DNA of 33,161 nucleotides, taken from Candidatus Methylacidiphilales bacterium (GTDB taxonomy: Bacteria; Verrucomicrobiota; Verrucomicrobiia; Methylacidiphilales; JANWVL01). Of this stretch, positions 1 to 7,547 are shown one piece after another. The stretch lies in the NCBI GenBank assembly GCA_025056655.1, contig JANWVL010000042.1:1-33161 (forward strand), written 5' to 3'. Numbering within the stretch: position 1 is the stretch's first letter; every line of letters begins with the position of its first letter. Under the pieces are notes generated by a model. That model had not been told where the DNA came from. It made no database searches and saw only the letters and a program-made list of their open reading frames with translations. Made by a program: the position numbers and the translations under genes.

Positions 1-3000
1 TCTGGGCATCACTTCGATTGGCGAAGCTGTTCGTGAGGGGACGAAATTCAAGCATATCGCTTCGCTTCTAATTCCTGAAGATTTTGCCGAAACAAAAAAC
101 GCCGCCGCCCGCCGCCGCATGTTCCGGACGCGCCTAGCCCATAAAGCCCGCGAAGCCTGGCTCGACGAGGTTTGGAAAAAGGCCGGCCTAGAGCTTCCGC
201 GAAAGCGAATCGTCGCTAAATACGACGAAAACGGAAACGAAGTCTCCGGCAATAAAAGAGGCACTTGGAAATTAAAGCAAACAGCAGACCCGCGACTCGA
301 ACGCGAATTTGCCTCCGGAAACGATTCTACCTGCTACACTTCCTGCCTCCTTCGCATCAAGCTCCTGCGTGGAGAGAAACTCGAACCCTGGCAAATCTAC
401 AAAGCCCTTCATTCCGCTATCCAAAAGCGCGGCTATGATCCTAATATCCCTTGGAAAGCCGCCGAAGCACGCCGAGCAGGAAAAACTATCGAAGAAATCG
501 ATGAGGAGGAACGGAAGGCTGACGCAGAACTCGCCAAAAAAGATCCCGCTTACCAAGCCGCTCTCAACGCCTGGCGCGCCTTCAAAACACAAGTGCCTCA
601 AAACTATCACTTTCCCTGCTACTACGACGCCCACAAAATGAAATTGTGGGATCCATCAAAACCCGACGAGCTTAAAACCAAAACCGATCACACAGCGGAA
701 TCTACGCAGAACGTCCGCTTTGATCGCACAGACGTGGCCAAGGAAATTCAGGCTTTGGCCCAGGCGGCGGTCAAACAAATCCCCGCCCTCGCGGCTGCCG
801 CACCTCCAGGCGTCAGCTTTGCTGACTACCTTTGCTACGGCCCTACCGGCAAGCCTTACGCCTCCTACGATCCGAAGCTACGTAAGCGATACAACCTTCA
901 CCTCGGCTCCGAAGAAGACTGGCAAGGCGTCCTTGGCCAAAAAATCCCCCGCTTCGATAACCGCATCCTCGCTCCCTGCGCCCTGATCCCGAGGTTTCAC
1001 ACATGCAGGGCTGATGACCCGCTTGTGATGGAGGTCACCTACCTGATGAAGCTAAAAAACATCCTCGTCGAGCGATGTGGAATCCAACAGCGCCTCACAC
1101 CTCAAGACATTCAAAAGCTCTTCAACGAAGACAAGCCCGTATCTTTAAGTTTCACCCCCACCCAGTGGAAAAAATGGTGTAAGGAAAACGGATATTCACC
1201 CCTGCCTGGCCATGAAAAAATCGATCCTCCCAAGAAAACAGGCCGTTCACGCTTTTCGCGTCCGGCTTTACGACTGGTGAAAGAATTGATCCTTTCTGGA
1301 AAAAATCCGAAAGATTTTTACAAGGATCAAAAAACGAAAATCATCAATACCGATCCGAAGAAAGGTCTCATCCTTGCTGATCTCAAATTCATAGCCGATC
1401 TCGGTGACACAAGCTGGGAGTCATTTTATATTCCGGACCAAAGGCTCGATGCTCTGGAAACCAAGCACTCACAAAACGGCCAGTTAGATAAAGACGCCGC
1501 GATCCGCGAAGTTATCGGATCAATCAATGATCCCATCGTCCGCCATCGGCTCACGACCTTCAACCAGCGACTAATCAAGCTAGAGAAAAAATTTGGCATG
1601 CCTCATGAGGTTGTTTTGGAATTCGTGCGTGAAGACTTCATGGGAGAAAAAGCAAAAAGAGAACTCAAAAAATTTCAGGAAGAACGGCGGAAAGAGCGCG
1701 AAAAATCTGCCAACGAAGCTTCCCAATTCAGCACCGCAAGCTCCGCTCCTCTCAAGCTACAACTCTATCGCCAGCAAGGAGGCATTTGTCTCTACACCGG
1801 CGAGCCTTTGAGCGAACATCATCTCGATCAATATGAAATTGAACACATCGTGCCGCGTGAATTAGGCGGCCCCGATGCCATGCTGAATTACGTGCTGACA
1901 AAGCGAGAAACCAACAAAGAGAAAGACAGACGCATCCCCTTTGACTGGTTCAAGCAAACCAAAACCCAAAACGAATGGGAAGCCTACAAACAGCGTGTCG
2001 AATCAGCAGCCATTAATAACAAGAAAAAACAGCTCCTCCTCCGCGCTGATGCATCGGAGCTTGTGGAACGTTACACCGCGCTGGCCGAGACGGCTTGGAT
2101 CTCCAAGCTCGCGCAGAAAATCGTCTCGCTTCGCTTTGGATGGCGCAATGGAATAGATGCAAGCGGCAACAAGCGTATCATCATCATCTCAGGCGGACTT
2201 ACCGGGCGTATCCGTCGCAAATACCGCTTGAACCATGTCCTCAATCCCACCGCTCAGACTGAGGAAGAGGCTGAAAAAAAGAATCGTGATGACGACCGCC
2301 ATCATGCGCTTGACGCCATGATCATCAGCTTCCTGCCTGGATGGATGCGGGACAAATCCAAGCAGCATTTCTTCCGCTTCCCTGAGGAAGTCCAAAAAAA
2401 TCCGCCCGGTTTCTTTTCTAACTGCATCAAAAACGTCGTCCCAGAAAATCTGGCCTATCCCAAGCCGCGCTTAGCTCAGACAATTTACGGACTGCGCAGA
2501 GATAAGGAATCCAAGGTCATCGTCCAACGCGTCAGCCTTCTGAAATTGGCCTACAAAACTCTGAATATGCGAGAAACCTACGATCTCGAATATCTTCAAA
2601 AACAAATCACGTCCGTTCGCGATGACAATATCCGCAAGACCTTAGCGGCTTTTGCTCAAAGCAAACCCAGCGAGCAAGATTGGAAAAACTTTTGCGCCTC
2701 CTTCCGTCAACCTTCAAAAAATGGGCGGCAGGGACCTCTCATCAAAAAACTTTGGGTCAATGTAGGTGATCCGGAATCCTACCGCGACCTTTCTAAAGAC
2801 GGATCAGGAGCCTACTTCCAAGCCGAAAAATCTCATAAAGGACAGATCATCTACATCGAGCTAAAAAAGGACAAATCCGGCAAGATCACCGAGACTCCTC
2901 GTGTTGCCCCCGTTTATGTCTTTGACTCAGTGGCAAAAGTCAAAAAACGTTTGCTAGAGGAATTCGGCGACACAATCCGCATTTACGGTTTCTTCCAATC

Positions 3001-3187
3001 CGGCTGCACCATCGAAATCACCCAAGACCTCGTTCACAGCTCCACCGTGACATTACCCGCAGGCAAATACCGGCTGAATACAATCAAAGAAAAAAATGAG
3101 GTTGTTGTAACTTCTCCTTCAGGTAATAAGAGCCCAGCGATCGGCCTGAAAAAATTCATCGCAGCCGGTCTGCGCCGGGTAGATTAA
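1..3187 (+). CDS. cas9: CRISPR-associated endonuclease Cas9, type II-C, 5'-truncated by window edge
   Basis: RNA-guided DNA endonuclease, the effector of a type II CRISPR system. The frame is open from base 2, giving 1061 visible residues; numbering here starts at that codon. Residues 2-7 (GITSIG) are the end of RuvC motif I, so its catalytic Asp should be the codon ending at base 1 (a T, consistent with GAT). The Arg-rich bridge helix follows at about 33-55 (AAARRR). RuvC-II is at LEFVRE with E540. The HNH domain has EHIVP with H615, then LNYVLT and TNKEK. RuvC-III is HHALDA with H768 and D771. The remainder is the C-terminal PAM-interacting region. Glu stands where many Cas9s have Asp before the HNH His. 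All nuclease motifs look intact. The first in-frame ATG (119) lies inside the bridge helix and is not the start. The gene leads cas1 and cas2. Confidence 0.96.
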   Translation, partial: LGITSIGEAVREGTKFKHIASLLIPEDFAETKNAAARRRMFRTRLAHKAREAWLDEVWKKAGLELPRKRIVAKYDENGNEVSGNKRGTWKLKQTADPRLEREFASGNDSTCYTSCLLRIKLLRGEKLEPWQIYKALHSAIQKRGYDPNIPWKAAEARRAGKTIEEIDEEERKADAELAKKDPAYQAALNAWRAFKTQVPQNYHFPCYYDAHKMKLWDPSKPDELKTKTDHTAESTQNVRFDRTDVAKEIQALAQAAVKQIPALAAAAPPGVSFADYLCYGPTGKPYASYDPKLRKRYNLHLGSEEDWQGVLGQKIPRFDNRILAPCALIPRFHTCRADDPLVMEVTYLMKLKNILVERCGIQQRLTPQDIQKLFNEDKPVSLSFTPTQWKKWCKENGYSPLPGHEKIDPPKKTGRSRFSRPALRLVKELILSGKNPKDFYKDQKTKIINTDPKKGLILADLKFIADLGDTSWESFYIPDQRLDALETKHSQNGQLDKDAAIREVIGSINDPIVRHRLTTFNQRLIKLEKKFGMPHEVVLEFVREDFMGEKAKRELKKFQEERRKEREKSANEASQFSTASSAPLKLQLYRQQGGICLYTGEPLSEHHLDQYEIEHIVPRELGGPDAMLNYVLTKRETNKEKDRRIPFDWFKQTKTQNEWEAYKQRVESAAINNKKKQLLLRADASELVERYTALAETAWISKLAQKIVSLRFGWRNGIDASGNKRIIIISGGLTGRIRRKYRLNHVLNPTAQTEEEAEKKNRDDDRHHALDAMIISFLPGWMRDKSKQHFFRFPEEVQKNPPGFFSNCIKNVVPENLAYPKPRLAQTIYGLRRDKESKVIVQRVSLLKLAYKTLNMRETYDLEYLQKQITSVRDDNIRKTLAAFAQSKPSEQDWKNFCASFRQPSKNGRQGPLIKKLWVNVGDPESYRDLSKDGSGAYFQAEKSHKGQIIYIELKKDKSGKITETPRVAPVYVFDSVAKVKKRLLEEFGDTIRIYGFFQSGCTIEITQDLVHSSTVTLPAGKYRLNTIKEKNEVVVTSPSGNKSPAIGLKKFIAAGLRRVD

Positions 3188-3200
3188 ATCTTGGAGGCCT

Positions 3201-4157
3201 ATGAGCCACCACGTCCTGCACATCTTCAGTCACGGCAGCGCGCTGGCGAAAGAGCGCGGCTTTTTCGTCTGCAAATCGCCCGAGGCTGAAGAGCGACGGA
3301 TGCCGCTCGAAGACATCCGCGCTGTCGTCATCGCCGCGCGTGGAGTGCAGATTTCATCGAGCGCCATCTCTGCCCTGCTGGATCAAGATGCGATCCTGCT
3401 GCATTGCAATGAGCGTTACCAGCCTTGCGGCTGGACAGCGCCGATCAACCGCATCACCGACCTGCGCGCCTTTCAGAATCAAGTCCGCCTCCCCGCCCGT
3501 CTCAATTCTCGACTCTGGCAGGAGATGCTCCGCTACAAGACGATCAACCAAAGCCACGTCCTCCGCGCCGAGGGTCTTGCCTCCGCTCACCTGGAGCGCG
3601 CCGCCAAGCAGCCACAAATCAATGAAGCGGATTGCGCCCGCCGCTACTGGCAACTCTTCTTTCCCGCCATCGGCTATGTCGCCTCGCGCCGCGACCGCAA
3701 GGAAAACTCGCCCCCCAATCAAATGCTCAACTACGGCTACAGCGTCCTGGCTGCGCTCTGCCACCGCGCCCTCATCATTCACGGCCTTCTCCCGCAGCTC
3801 GGTCTTCACCACAAGCCACGCTATCGCAGCGAGCCGCTCGTCTATGATCTGATGGAGCCGTTCCGCCCCATGGTGGACTGGATGTTGGCGGAGTTTTTGA
3901 AGACAAGCGAAGAGCTGTCCCTTTGCGCTTGGGCTAAAAAAGTAGGCACTGGTCTTAGAGAGCTGCGGTTATCCAAAGGCAATTACACTCTAAAACTTCT
4001 TGATGCGATCGATGTCGCAGCATCTTCATTGGCACGCGCTTATGCGTTTCAAAGCGCTGCTGCATTATGGATTCCCGAGCTTATGATCCCGAGCAGCTCT
4101 GCAAATGGCGATCGAGAAATCCCCCAAGCCCCTTCTCCCTCCTCGAGCGAAGAATGA
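3201..4157 (+). CDS. cas1: CRISPR integrase Cas1 (type II)
   Basis: Metal-dependent integrase subunit that, with Cas2, inserts new spacers into the CRISPR array. The 318 residues fit type II Cas1 (usually about 290-310). The family's metal ligands are visible: E142 in NEADCARRYW, H203 in GLHH, and E219 in DLMEPFRPMVD. The N-terminal beta domain carries ISSSAISALL and the typical LLHCNERYQPCGW stretch. The ATG at 3201 follows a GGAGG at 3193-3197, close but clear, 13 bases after the cas9 stop. The gene ends in an ATGA overlap with cas2, so the three genes form one operon. The C-terminal 25 residues are Ser/Pro-rich and look like a disordered extension. Confidence 0.96.
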   Translation: MSHHVLHIFSHGSALAKERGFFVCKSPEAEERRMPLEDIRAVVIAARGVQISSSAISALLDQDAILLHCNERYQPCGWTAPINRITDLRAFQNQVRLPARLNSRLWQEMLRYKTINQSHVLRAEGLASAHLERAAKQPQINEADCARRYWQLFFPAIGYVASRRDRKENSPPNQMLNYGYSVLAALCHRALIIHGLLPQLGLHHKPRYRSEPLVYDLMEPFRPMVDWMLAEFLKTSEELSLCAWAKKVGTGLRELRLSKGNYTLKLLDAIDVAASSLARAYAFQSAAALWIPELMIPSSSANGDREIPQAPSPSSSEE

Positions 4158-4546
4158 ATACCAGCCCTTTTACTATGGGATGGCTTATGGCGATGTTTGA
4201 TCTACCGGTGACAACCGAGGATGAGCGCCGCGCGGCAACCCGCTTCCGAAACGATCTCCTCGAGGACGGTTTTTTGATGATCCAATACAGCGTCTATGCG
4301 CGACCTTGCGTCCACTTTGAGCAAATGCAGAAGCACGCTGAGCGAATTCGAAAAATTGCCCCTCGGGCTGGCAACGTGCGCATTCTCTTCGTTACGGATC
4401 AGCAGTGGGTGAAAAGCATTAACATCGTCGGTGAACGCCCGTTTGAGGATGAGACGAGTGCTTCATCTAATCCTTCTCCAACAAAACATAAAGATCGCCG
4501 AAGCCGACAAAAACATATACCGGGACAGATCGAGTTTTGGGAATAA
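4154..4546 (+). CDS. cas2: CRISPR adaptation protein Cas2
   Basis: Small ferredoxin-fold partner that bridges Cas1 dimers in the spacer-integration complex. I start it at the ATG at 4154, which overlaps the cas1 stop as ATGA. The reading frame is open further upstream but that part lies inside cas1. The 130-residue product has the conserved early Asp in MAMFDLPV (D16), then a QYSVYARPC strand and a VRILFVTDQQW strand typical of type II Cas2. A start at codon 8 or 12 would bring the length closer to the usual 100-110 residues. The C-terminal tail after about residue 95 is Ser/Lys/Arg-rich and ends in GQIEFWE. It is the last cas gene of the operon. Confidence 0.94.
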   Translation: MNTSPFTMGWLMAMFDLPVTTEDERRAATRFRNDLLEDGFLMIQYSVYARPCVHFEQMQKHAERIRKIAPRAGNVRILFVTDQQWVKSINIVGERPFEDETSASSNPSPTKHKDRRSRQKHIPGQIEFWE

Positions 4547-4599
4547 AATCCTGATAGCTCAGCCAAGCTGTGTAGCAAACAAGCACAAACTAAAAGGAC

Positions 4600-4635
4600 G
4601 GCCGCTCTACCGTGCAAGCAGTGGGTAGAGCGGCC
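4600..4635 (-). terminator. candidate minus-strand terminator hairpin downstream of cas2
   Basis: A perfect 12-bp stem pairs 4600-4611 (GGCCGCTCTACC) with 4624-4635 (GGTAGAGCGGCC) around a 12-nt loop. Read on the minus strand, the stem is followed by GTCCTTTTAGTTT, a modest U tract. On the plus strand it is followed by ATAGATTAG with no U tract. It therefore fits the end of a minus-strand transcript better than the end of the cas operon. Either role is inferred from shape alone. Confidence 0.45.
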
Positions 4636-4651
4636 ATAGATTAGTTAAGTC

Positions 4652-4743
4652 TTTCCCCAAGAAGACAGGCTGAACTCTGCTAAAATCGCCTATCTCAAGT
4701 GCTTTTGCAAGTTCTATTCTAACAGCCTGTCTTCTTGGGGAAA
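4652..4743. repeat. long perfect inverted repeat, 21-bp arms, 50-nt loop; possible small RNA
   Basis: The left arm at 4652-4672 starts TTTCCCCAAGAAG and ends GACAGGCTG. The right arm at 4723-4743 is its exact reverse complement. The 50 bases between are AT-rich. There is no U tract on either side and no obvious target-site duplication, so it is neither a simple terminator nor a clear transposon end. It is next to cas2 and just upstream, on the minus strand, of the hairpin at 4600-4635. A tracrRNA or other CRISPR-linked RNA, a cruciform site, or a dispersed palindromic repeat are all possible. Confidence 0.7.
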
Positions 4744-4888
4744 AGGGGGATGATTGGAGGCGGGCTTTGGTTGTGTGAATTAAAAGGGAGTATTGGTTGT
4801 GTTTTATGAGTTATTTGAGATGTGGCGTGCGGGGGGTGATGTTGCCTTGAGTTGCTCGATTGGGGAGGAGTTTGGGTTTTTAAGGGGG

Positions 4889-4929
4889 AAGCCCCAGTGC
4901 AGGGGTTAGGAGCTCCTGCGCTGGGGCTT
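4889..4929 (-). terminator. probable terminator of the 4956-5393 gene
   Basis: Fifteen-base arms at 4889-4903 and 4915-4929 (core AGCCCCAG / CTGGGGCT) pair with a single mismatched position around an 11-nt loop. It begins 27 bases past the stop codon of the minus-strand gene. On the minus strand the hairpin is followed by CCCCCTTAAAAA, so the U tract is weak. The odd position is a G-U wobble if transcribed on the plus strand and a C-A mismatch on the minus strand. Confidence 0.5.
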
Positions 4930-4955
4930 GTGGGTGGGGTTATTGGGGGGATGGT

Positions 4956-5393
4956 TTAGTCTTGGTCTTCGTCTTGTTCTTTTTGGAAGCTTAGGGACCG
5001 CCTTGCCCATCGGCAGGCATTTTCATCCATAGGGATCCAATCCCTATCGAAGGCTTCTAGGCTTTCGAGAGGGTCGGATCGGTCTTCGTCGTGCTCTTGT
5101 AGGAACTTGGTTTCGATAGGGTCATCTTCTCCACGTTCCTGTATTTTTTGGATTCGACTCATCACGTAACGAATGGCTTTTCCGAATCCATCGGGATCCT
5201 CGTGGGGGAGGATCATGATGTCGCGATATGGGAGTTTGTCGAATCCGCTGAGAATGATCGCACAGGCGACCACCGTTCGAGCGTCGTGAACTGCAAGTGC
5301 CCAATTTTCGTTGACCTTGATCAGTTCACTTTTGATTCCTTTTGCGGTTAAAGCCTTTTTGAAGGCTTTGATGGCTTGTAAGTGTTTGCTCAT
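4956..5393 (-). CDS. hypothetical acidic protein, 145 aa
   Basis: I do not recognise this family. The N-terminal part has a basic helix (HLQAIKAFKKALTAKG), then a compact alpha/beta-looking segment with ALAVHDARTVVACAIILSG and DIMILPHEDPDGFGKAIRYVM. The C-terminal third is strongly acidic and ends in EQDEDQD. There is no signal peptide or membrane helix, so it is probably cytosolic. It is a single-gene unit: a promoter lies directly upstream and a hairpin follows the stop. It is convergent with the cas operon, but nothing in it suggests a CRISPR function. The frame is clean and the start ATG at 5391-5393 is the first available. Confidence 0.7.
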   Translation of the reverse strand: MSKHLQAIKAFKKALTAKGIKSELIKVNENWALAVHDARTVVACAIILSGFDKLPYRDIMILPHEDPDGFGKAIRYVMSRIQKIQERGEDDPIETKFLQEHDEDRSDPLESLEAFDRDWIPMDENACRWARRSLSFQKEQDEDQD

Positions 5394-5402
5394 CGGAAAT
5401 CG

Positions 5403-5433
5403 ATTATGCGAGGGTAGGATGATGTTTTGTCAA
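5403..5433 (-). promoter_or_regulatory. sigma70-like promoter for the 145-aa gene, almost leaderless
   Basis: On the minus strand there is a perfect TTGACA (5428-5433) and CATAAT (5403-5408, five of six matches) separated by 19 bases. Transcription would start near 5396, only about three bases before the ATG. The spacing is at the long end of the usual range. Confidence 0.5.
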
Positions 5434-5567
5434 GTGAATGATGGAGGTAGGGGGAGGATGAGGTTGTCTTGGGTGGAGGGTAGGATTGGAGCCTGATCTT
5501 TGGAGGTGGGAGTGGTTGGTTTGAACGGGTAAGAGTTGTCAGCAAAAAGAGGAGGGTGGGCGGTTAG

Positions 5568-7547
5568 CTACGCTCGGATGCCTTGTCGGCGAGCCATTTC
5601 TGCGAAGTGTCCACCAGCAGCGAGGAGTTCGGAGAAGGTGCCTGTCTCGACGATGGCGCCTTTGTGCATGACGATGATGCGGTGCATTTGGGCGAGTGTG
5701 GAGAGGCGGTGGGCGATGGCGATCACAGTGCGTTCCTCGGAAAGGCGGTCTATAGCGGCTTGGACGATGCTTTCGGCTTGGGCGTCGAGGGCGGCTGTGG
5801 CCTCGTCGAGGATGAGGATGGGGGCGTTGCGGATGAAAGCGCGAGCGATGGCGATGCGTTGGCGCTGGCCGCCGGAGAGGCGTGAGCCGCGCTCGCCCAA
5901 GACAGTGTCGTAGCCGTGGGGCATTTGTTCAATGAATTCATGGGCGTAGGCGGCTTTGGCGGCGGCGATGATTTCATCTCTTGTGGCGTGTGGCTTGCCG
6001 AGGGCGATATTTTCAGCGACTGTTTTATTGAAGATGGCGACTTCTTGGCTGACTAGGGCGATGAGGGATCGGATGGTGGAGAATGAGAGATCTTTGATAT
6101 TGATGTCGTCGAATAGAATTTCGCCGGAGGTCGGATCGAAGAAGCGGAGGAGTAGATTGATGAGGGTGCTTTTGCCGCTGCCGCTTTCGCCGGCGATACC
6201 GAGGCGAAGACCTTTGGGGATGGTAAGGGTGATGTTTTTTAGGACTGGCTCTTCATCGTCGTAGGAGAAGGTGACGTTGCGGATCTCGATGGCGCGGGTG
6301 AAATGAGGTAAGGGGACTGGCTCAGCGGGCTCGCGGATTTGGGGTTGTTCGTTGAGGAGGGTGAAGAGACGTTTGACGTTGACACTGCTTTGGGCGAGCT
6401 TGAGGTTAACGCTGGCGAGAGATTTGATGGGGTTAAAGAGTAGGCCGACTGCGAGCATGTAGGTAAGGAGATCCGCGATTTTCATTTCTGTGATGAAGAC
6501 ATACATGAAGATGGTGCCAACGGCGAAGGCCATGATCATTTCGACGAGGGGATTGATGAGGCTGGAGGCTTGGCCTTGCTTCATTGAGTAATGGATGAGC
6601 TTGGCGGAGTGTTTGTCAAACTCATCGAGCTGGTGTTTTTCGAGGTTGTAGGCTTTCACGACGCGGATGTTTCCTAGGGCTTCGAATATTGCGCCGCCTT
6701 GTTTGATGCTGACTTCGATGTTTTTTTCGACGGCTTTTTTGATTTTTTTGGTTAGGACTCGCATGGGGACGGCGACGAATGCGATAAAGAAGAGTGCGAT
6801 GAGGGTGAGCTGCCAATTGATGGCGAACATGGAGATGACGATGCCGAGGATGGTGGCTGGATGTTTTAAGTAGTCGTTTAGTGTGATATTCATGGTGTCG
6901 AAGATCGAGGCTGAATCTTGACCTAGTCGCGTGCTGATGTCGGCGAGGGTTGATTTGTTAAAGAAATTCATGGAGAGCGAGTAGAGTTTTTCGAGGACGT
7001 CGTGGCGGAGGTCGGTGATGAAGCGTTGGCTGACCCAGCGAATGCAGTAGGAGTTAGTGTAATTGAATATGCCTCTGATGAGCACGATTGCTGGAAAGAG
7101 AAGGAGCCCGCCGATGAATTGCCGCCAGTCGAGAGGGCGCCCATACTTGGGGAACCATGGGTCCATGATTTGTCCGAGCTGGTCTGCCCATTTTTGAGCT
7201 TTTGTTTTGAGGTTGTGAAGGGTTTGTTTGAAGGCGATGCGGATGTTATTGAGACGTTGAAGGAGCGGATAGGTAGGTTGGGAGAAATTGTCTATGGAAT
7301 CTTCGTTCATCGCTTGGTTGGGAGAATGTGGGTCTGAGAGAAGGGGGAGAGCCGGGTTGGCAGGGGATAAGGCAGCTTGCGTGGCTGATCGGCTCTCCAT
7401 CCTTGAGCTGAGATATTTCAAAGCCCAGATGGAGGAGACATTCATGGCGGCAAAAAGCAGGCCACTAAGAATTCCGACGGTAAATCGAAACCAGTAGCGC
7501 CTGAGATAAGGCCAACCAAAGATAAGCGTATCCCAAAGAAGTTTCAT
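5568..7547 (-). CDS. MsbA-like ABC exporter (fused membrane and ATPase domains)
   Basis: Half-transporter that would homodimerise in the inner membrane and flip lipid A-core or a similar lipid. I start it at the ATG at 7545-7547, which overlaps the upstream epimerase stop as ATGA. The frame extends to 7583 but only inside that gene. The product has 659 residues. A first membrane helix (about 17-40) is followed by an unusually long polar segment of roughly 110 residues before the next helix; MsbA normally has a short loop there. The ATPase domain has Walker A (GESGSGKST, about 450), the signature LSGGQRQRIAIARA (about 557), Walker B ILILDEATAALD, and an AHRLST switch. The epimerase partner hints at a glycolipid or glycan cargo. 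Confidence 0.88.
   Translation of the reverse strand: MKLLWDTLIFGWPYLRRYWFRFTVGILSGLLFAAMNVSSIWALKYLSSRMESRSATQAALSPANPALPLLSDPHSPNQAMNEDSIDNFSQPTYPLLQRLNNIRIAFKQTLHNLKTKAQKWADQLGQIMDPWFPKYGRPLDWRQFIGGLLLFPAIVLIRGIFNYTNSYCIRWVSQRFITDLRHDVLEKLYSLSMNFFNKSTLADISTRLGQDSASIFDTMNITLNDYLKHPATILGIVISMFAINWQLTLIALFFIAFVAVPMRVLTKKIKKAVEKNIEVSIKQGGAIFEALGNIRVVKAYNLEKHQLDEFDKHSAKLIHYSMKQGQASSLINPLVEMIMAFAVGTIFMYVFITEMKIADLLTYMLAVGLLFNPIKSLASVNLKLAQSSVNVKRLFTLLNEQPQIREPAEPVPLPHFTRAIEIRNVTFSYDDEEPVLKNITLTIPKGLRLGIAGESGSGKSTLINLLLRFFDPTSGEILFDDINIKDLSFSTIRSLIALVSQEVAIFNKTVAENIALGKPHATRDEIIAAAKAAYAHEFIEQMPHGYDTVLGERGSRLSGGQRQRIAIARAFIRNAPILILDEATAALDAQAESIVQAAIDRLSEERTVIAIAHRLSTLAQMHRIIVMHKGAIVETGTFSELLAAGGHFAEMARRQGIRA

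Larger units (their letters stand above)
4547..4955. other. non-coding interval after cas2 with three inverted repeats
   Basis: This 409-base stretch has no convincing coding region on either strand. It lies between the convergent cas2 and the minus-strand gene ending at 4956. It holds a 12-bp hairpin (4600-4635), a perfect 21-bp inverted repeat (4652-4743) and a terminator-like hairpin (4889-4929). From about 4741 the plus strand becomes strikingly G-rich (27 G against 9 C in 4861-4920 by hand count). No direct repeats with regular spacing are present, so the CRISPR array is not here. Confidence 0.8.

Noticed and set aside
3340-3852. Alternative-frame reading frames inside cas1 and other genes
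   Set aside because: They lie wholly within clear protein families in another frame and have low-complexity compositions typical of shadow frames.
4652-4743. Insertion sequence or MITE ends
   Set aside because: No target-site duplication flanks the arms and no transposase is nearby. I kept it only as an unexplained inverted repeat.
4547-4955. CRISPR array after cas2
   Set aside because: There are inverted repeats but no direct repeats of 25-40 bases with regular spacers. The array must lie outside the window, probably upstream of cas9.
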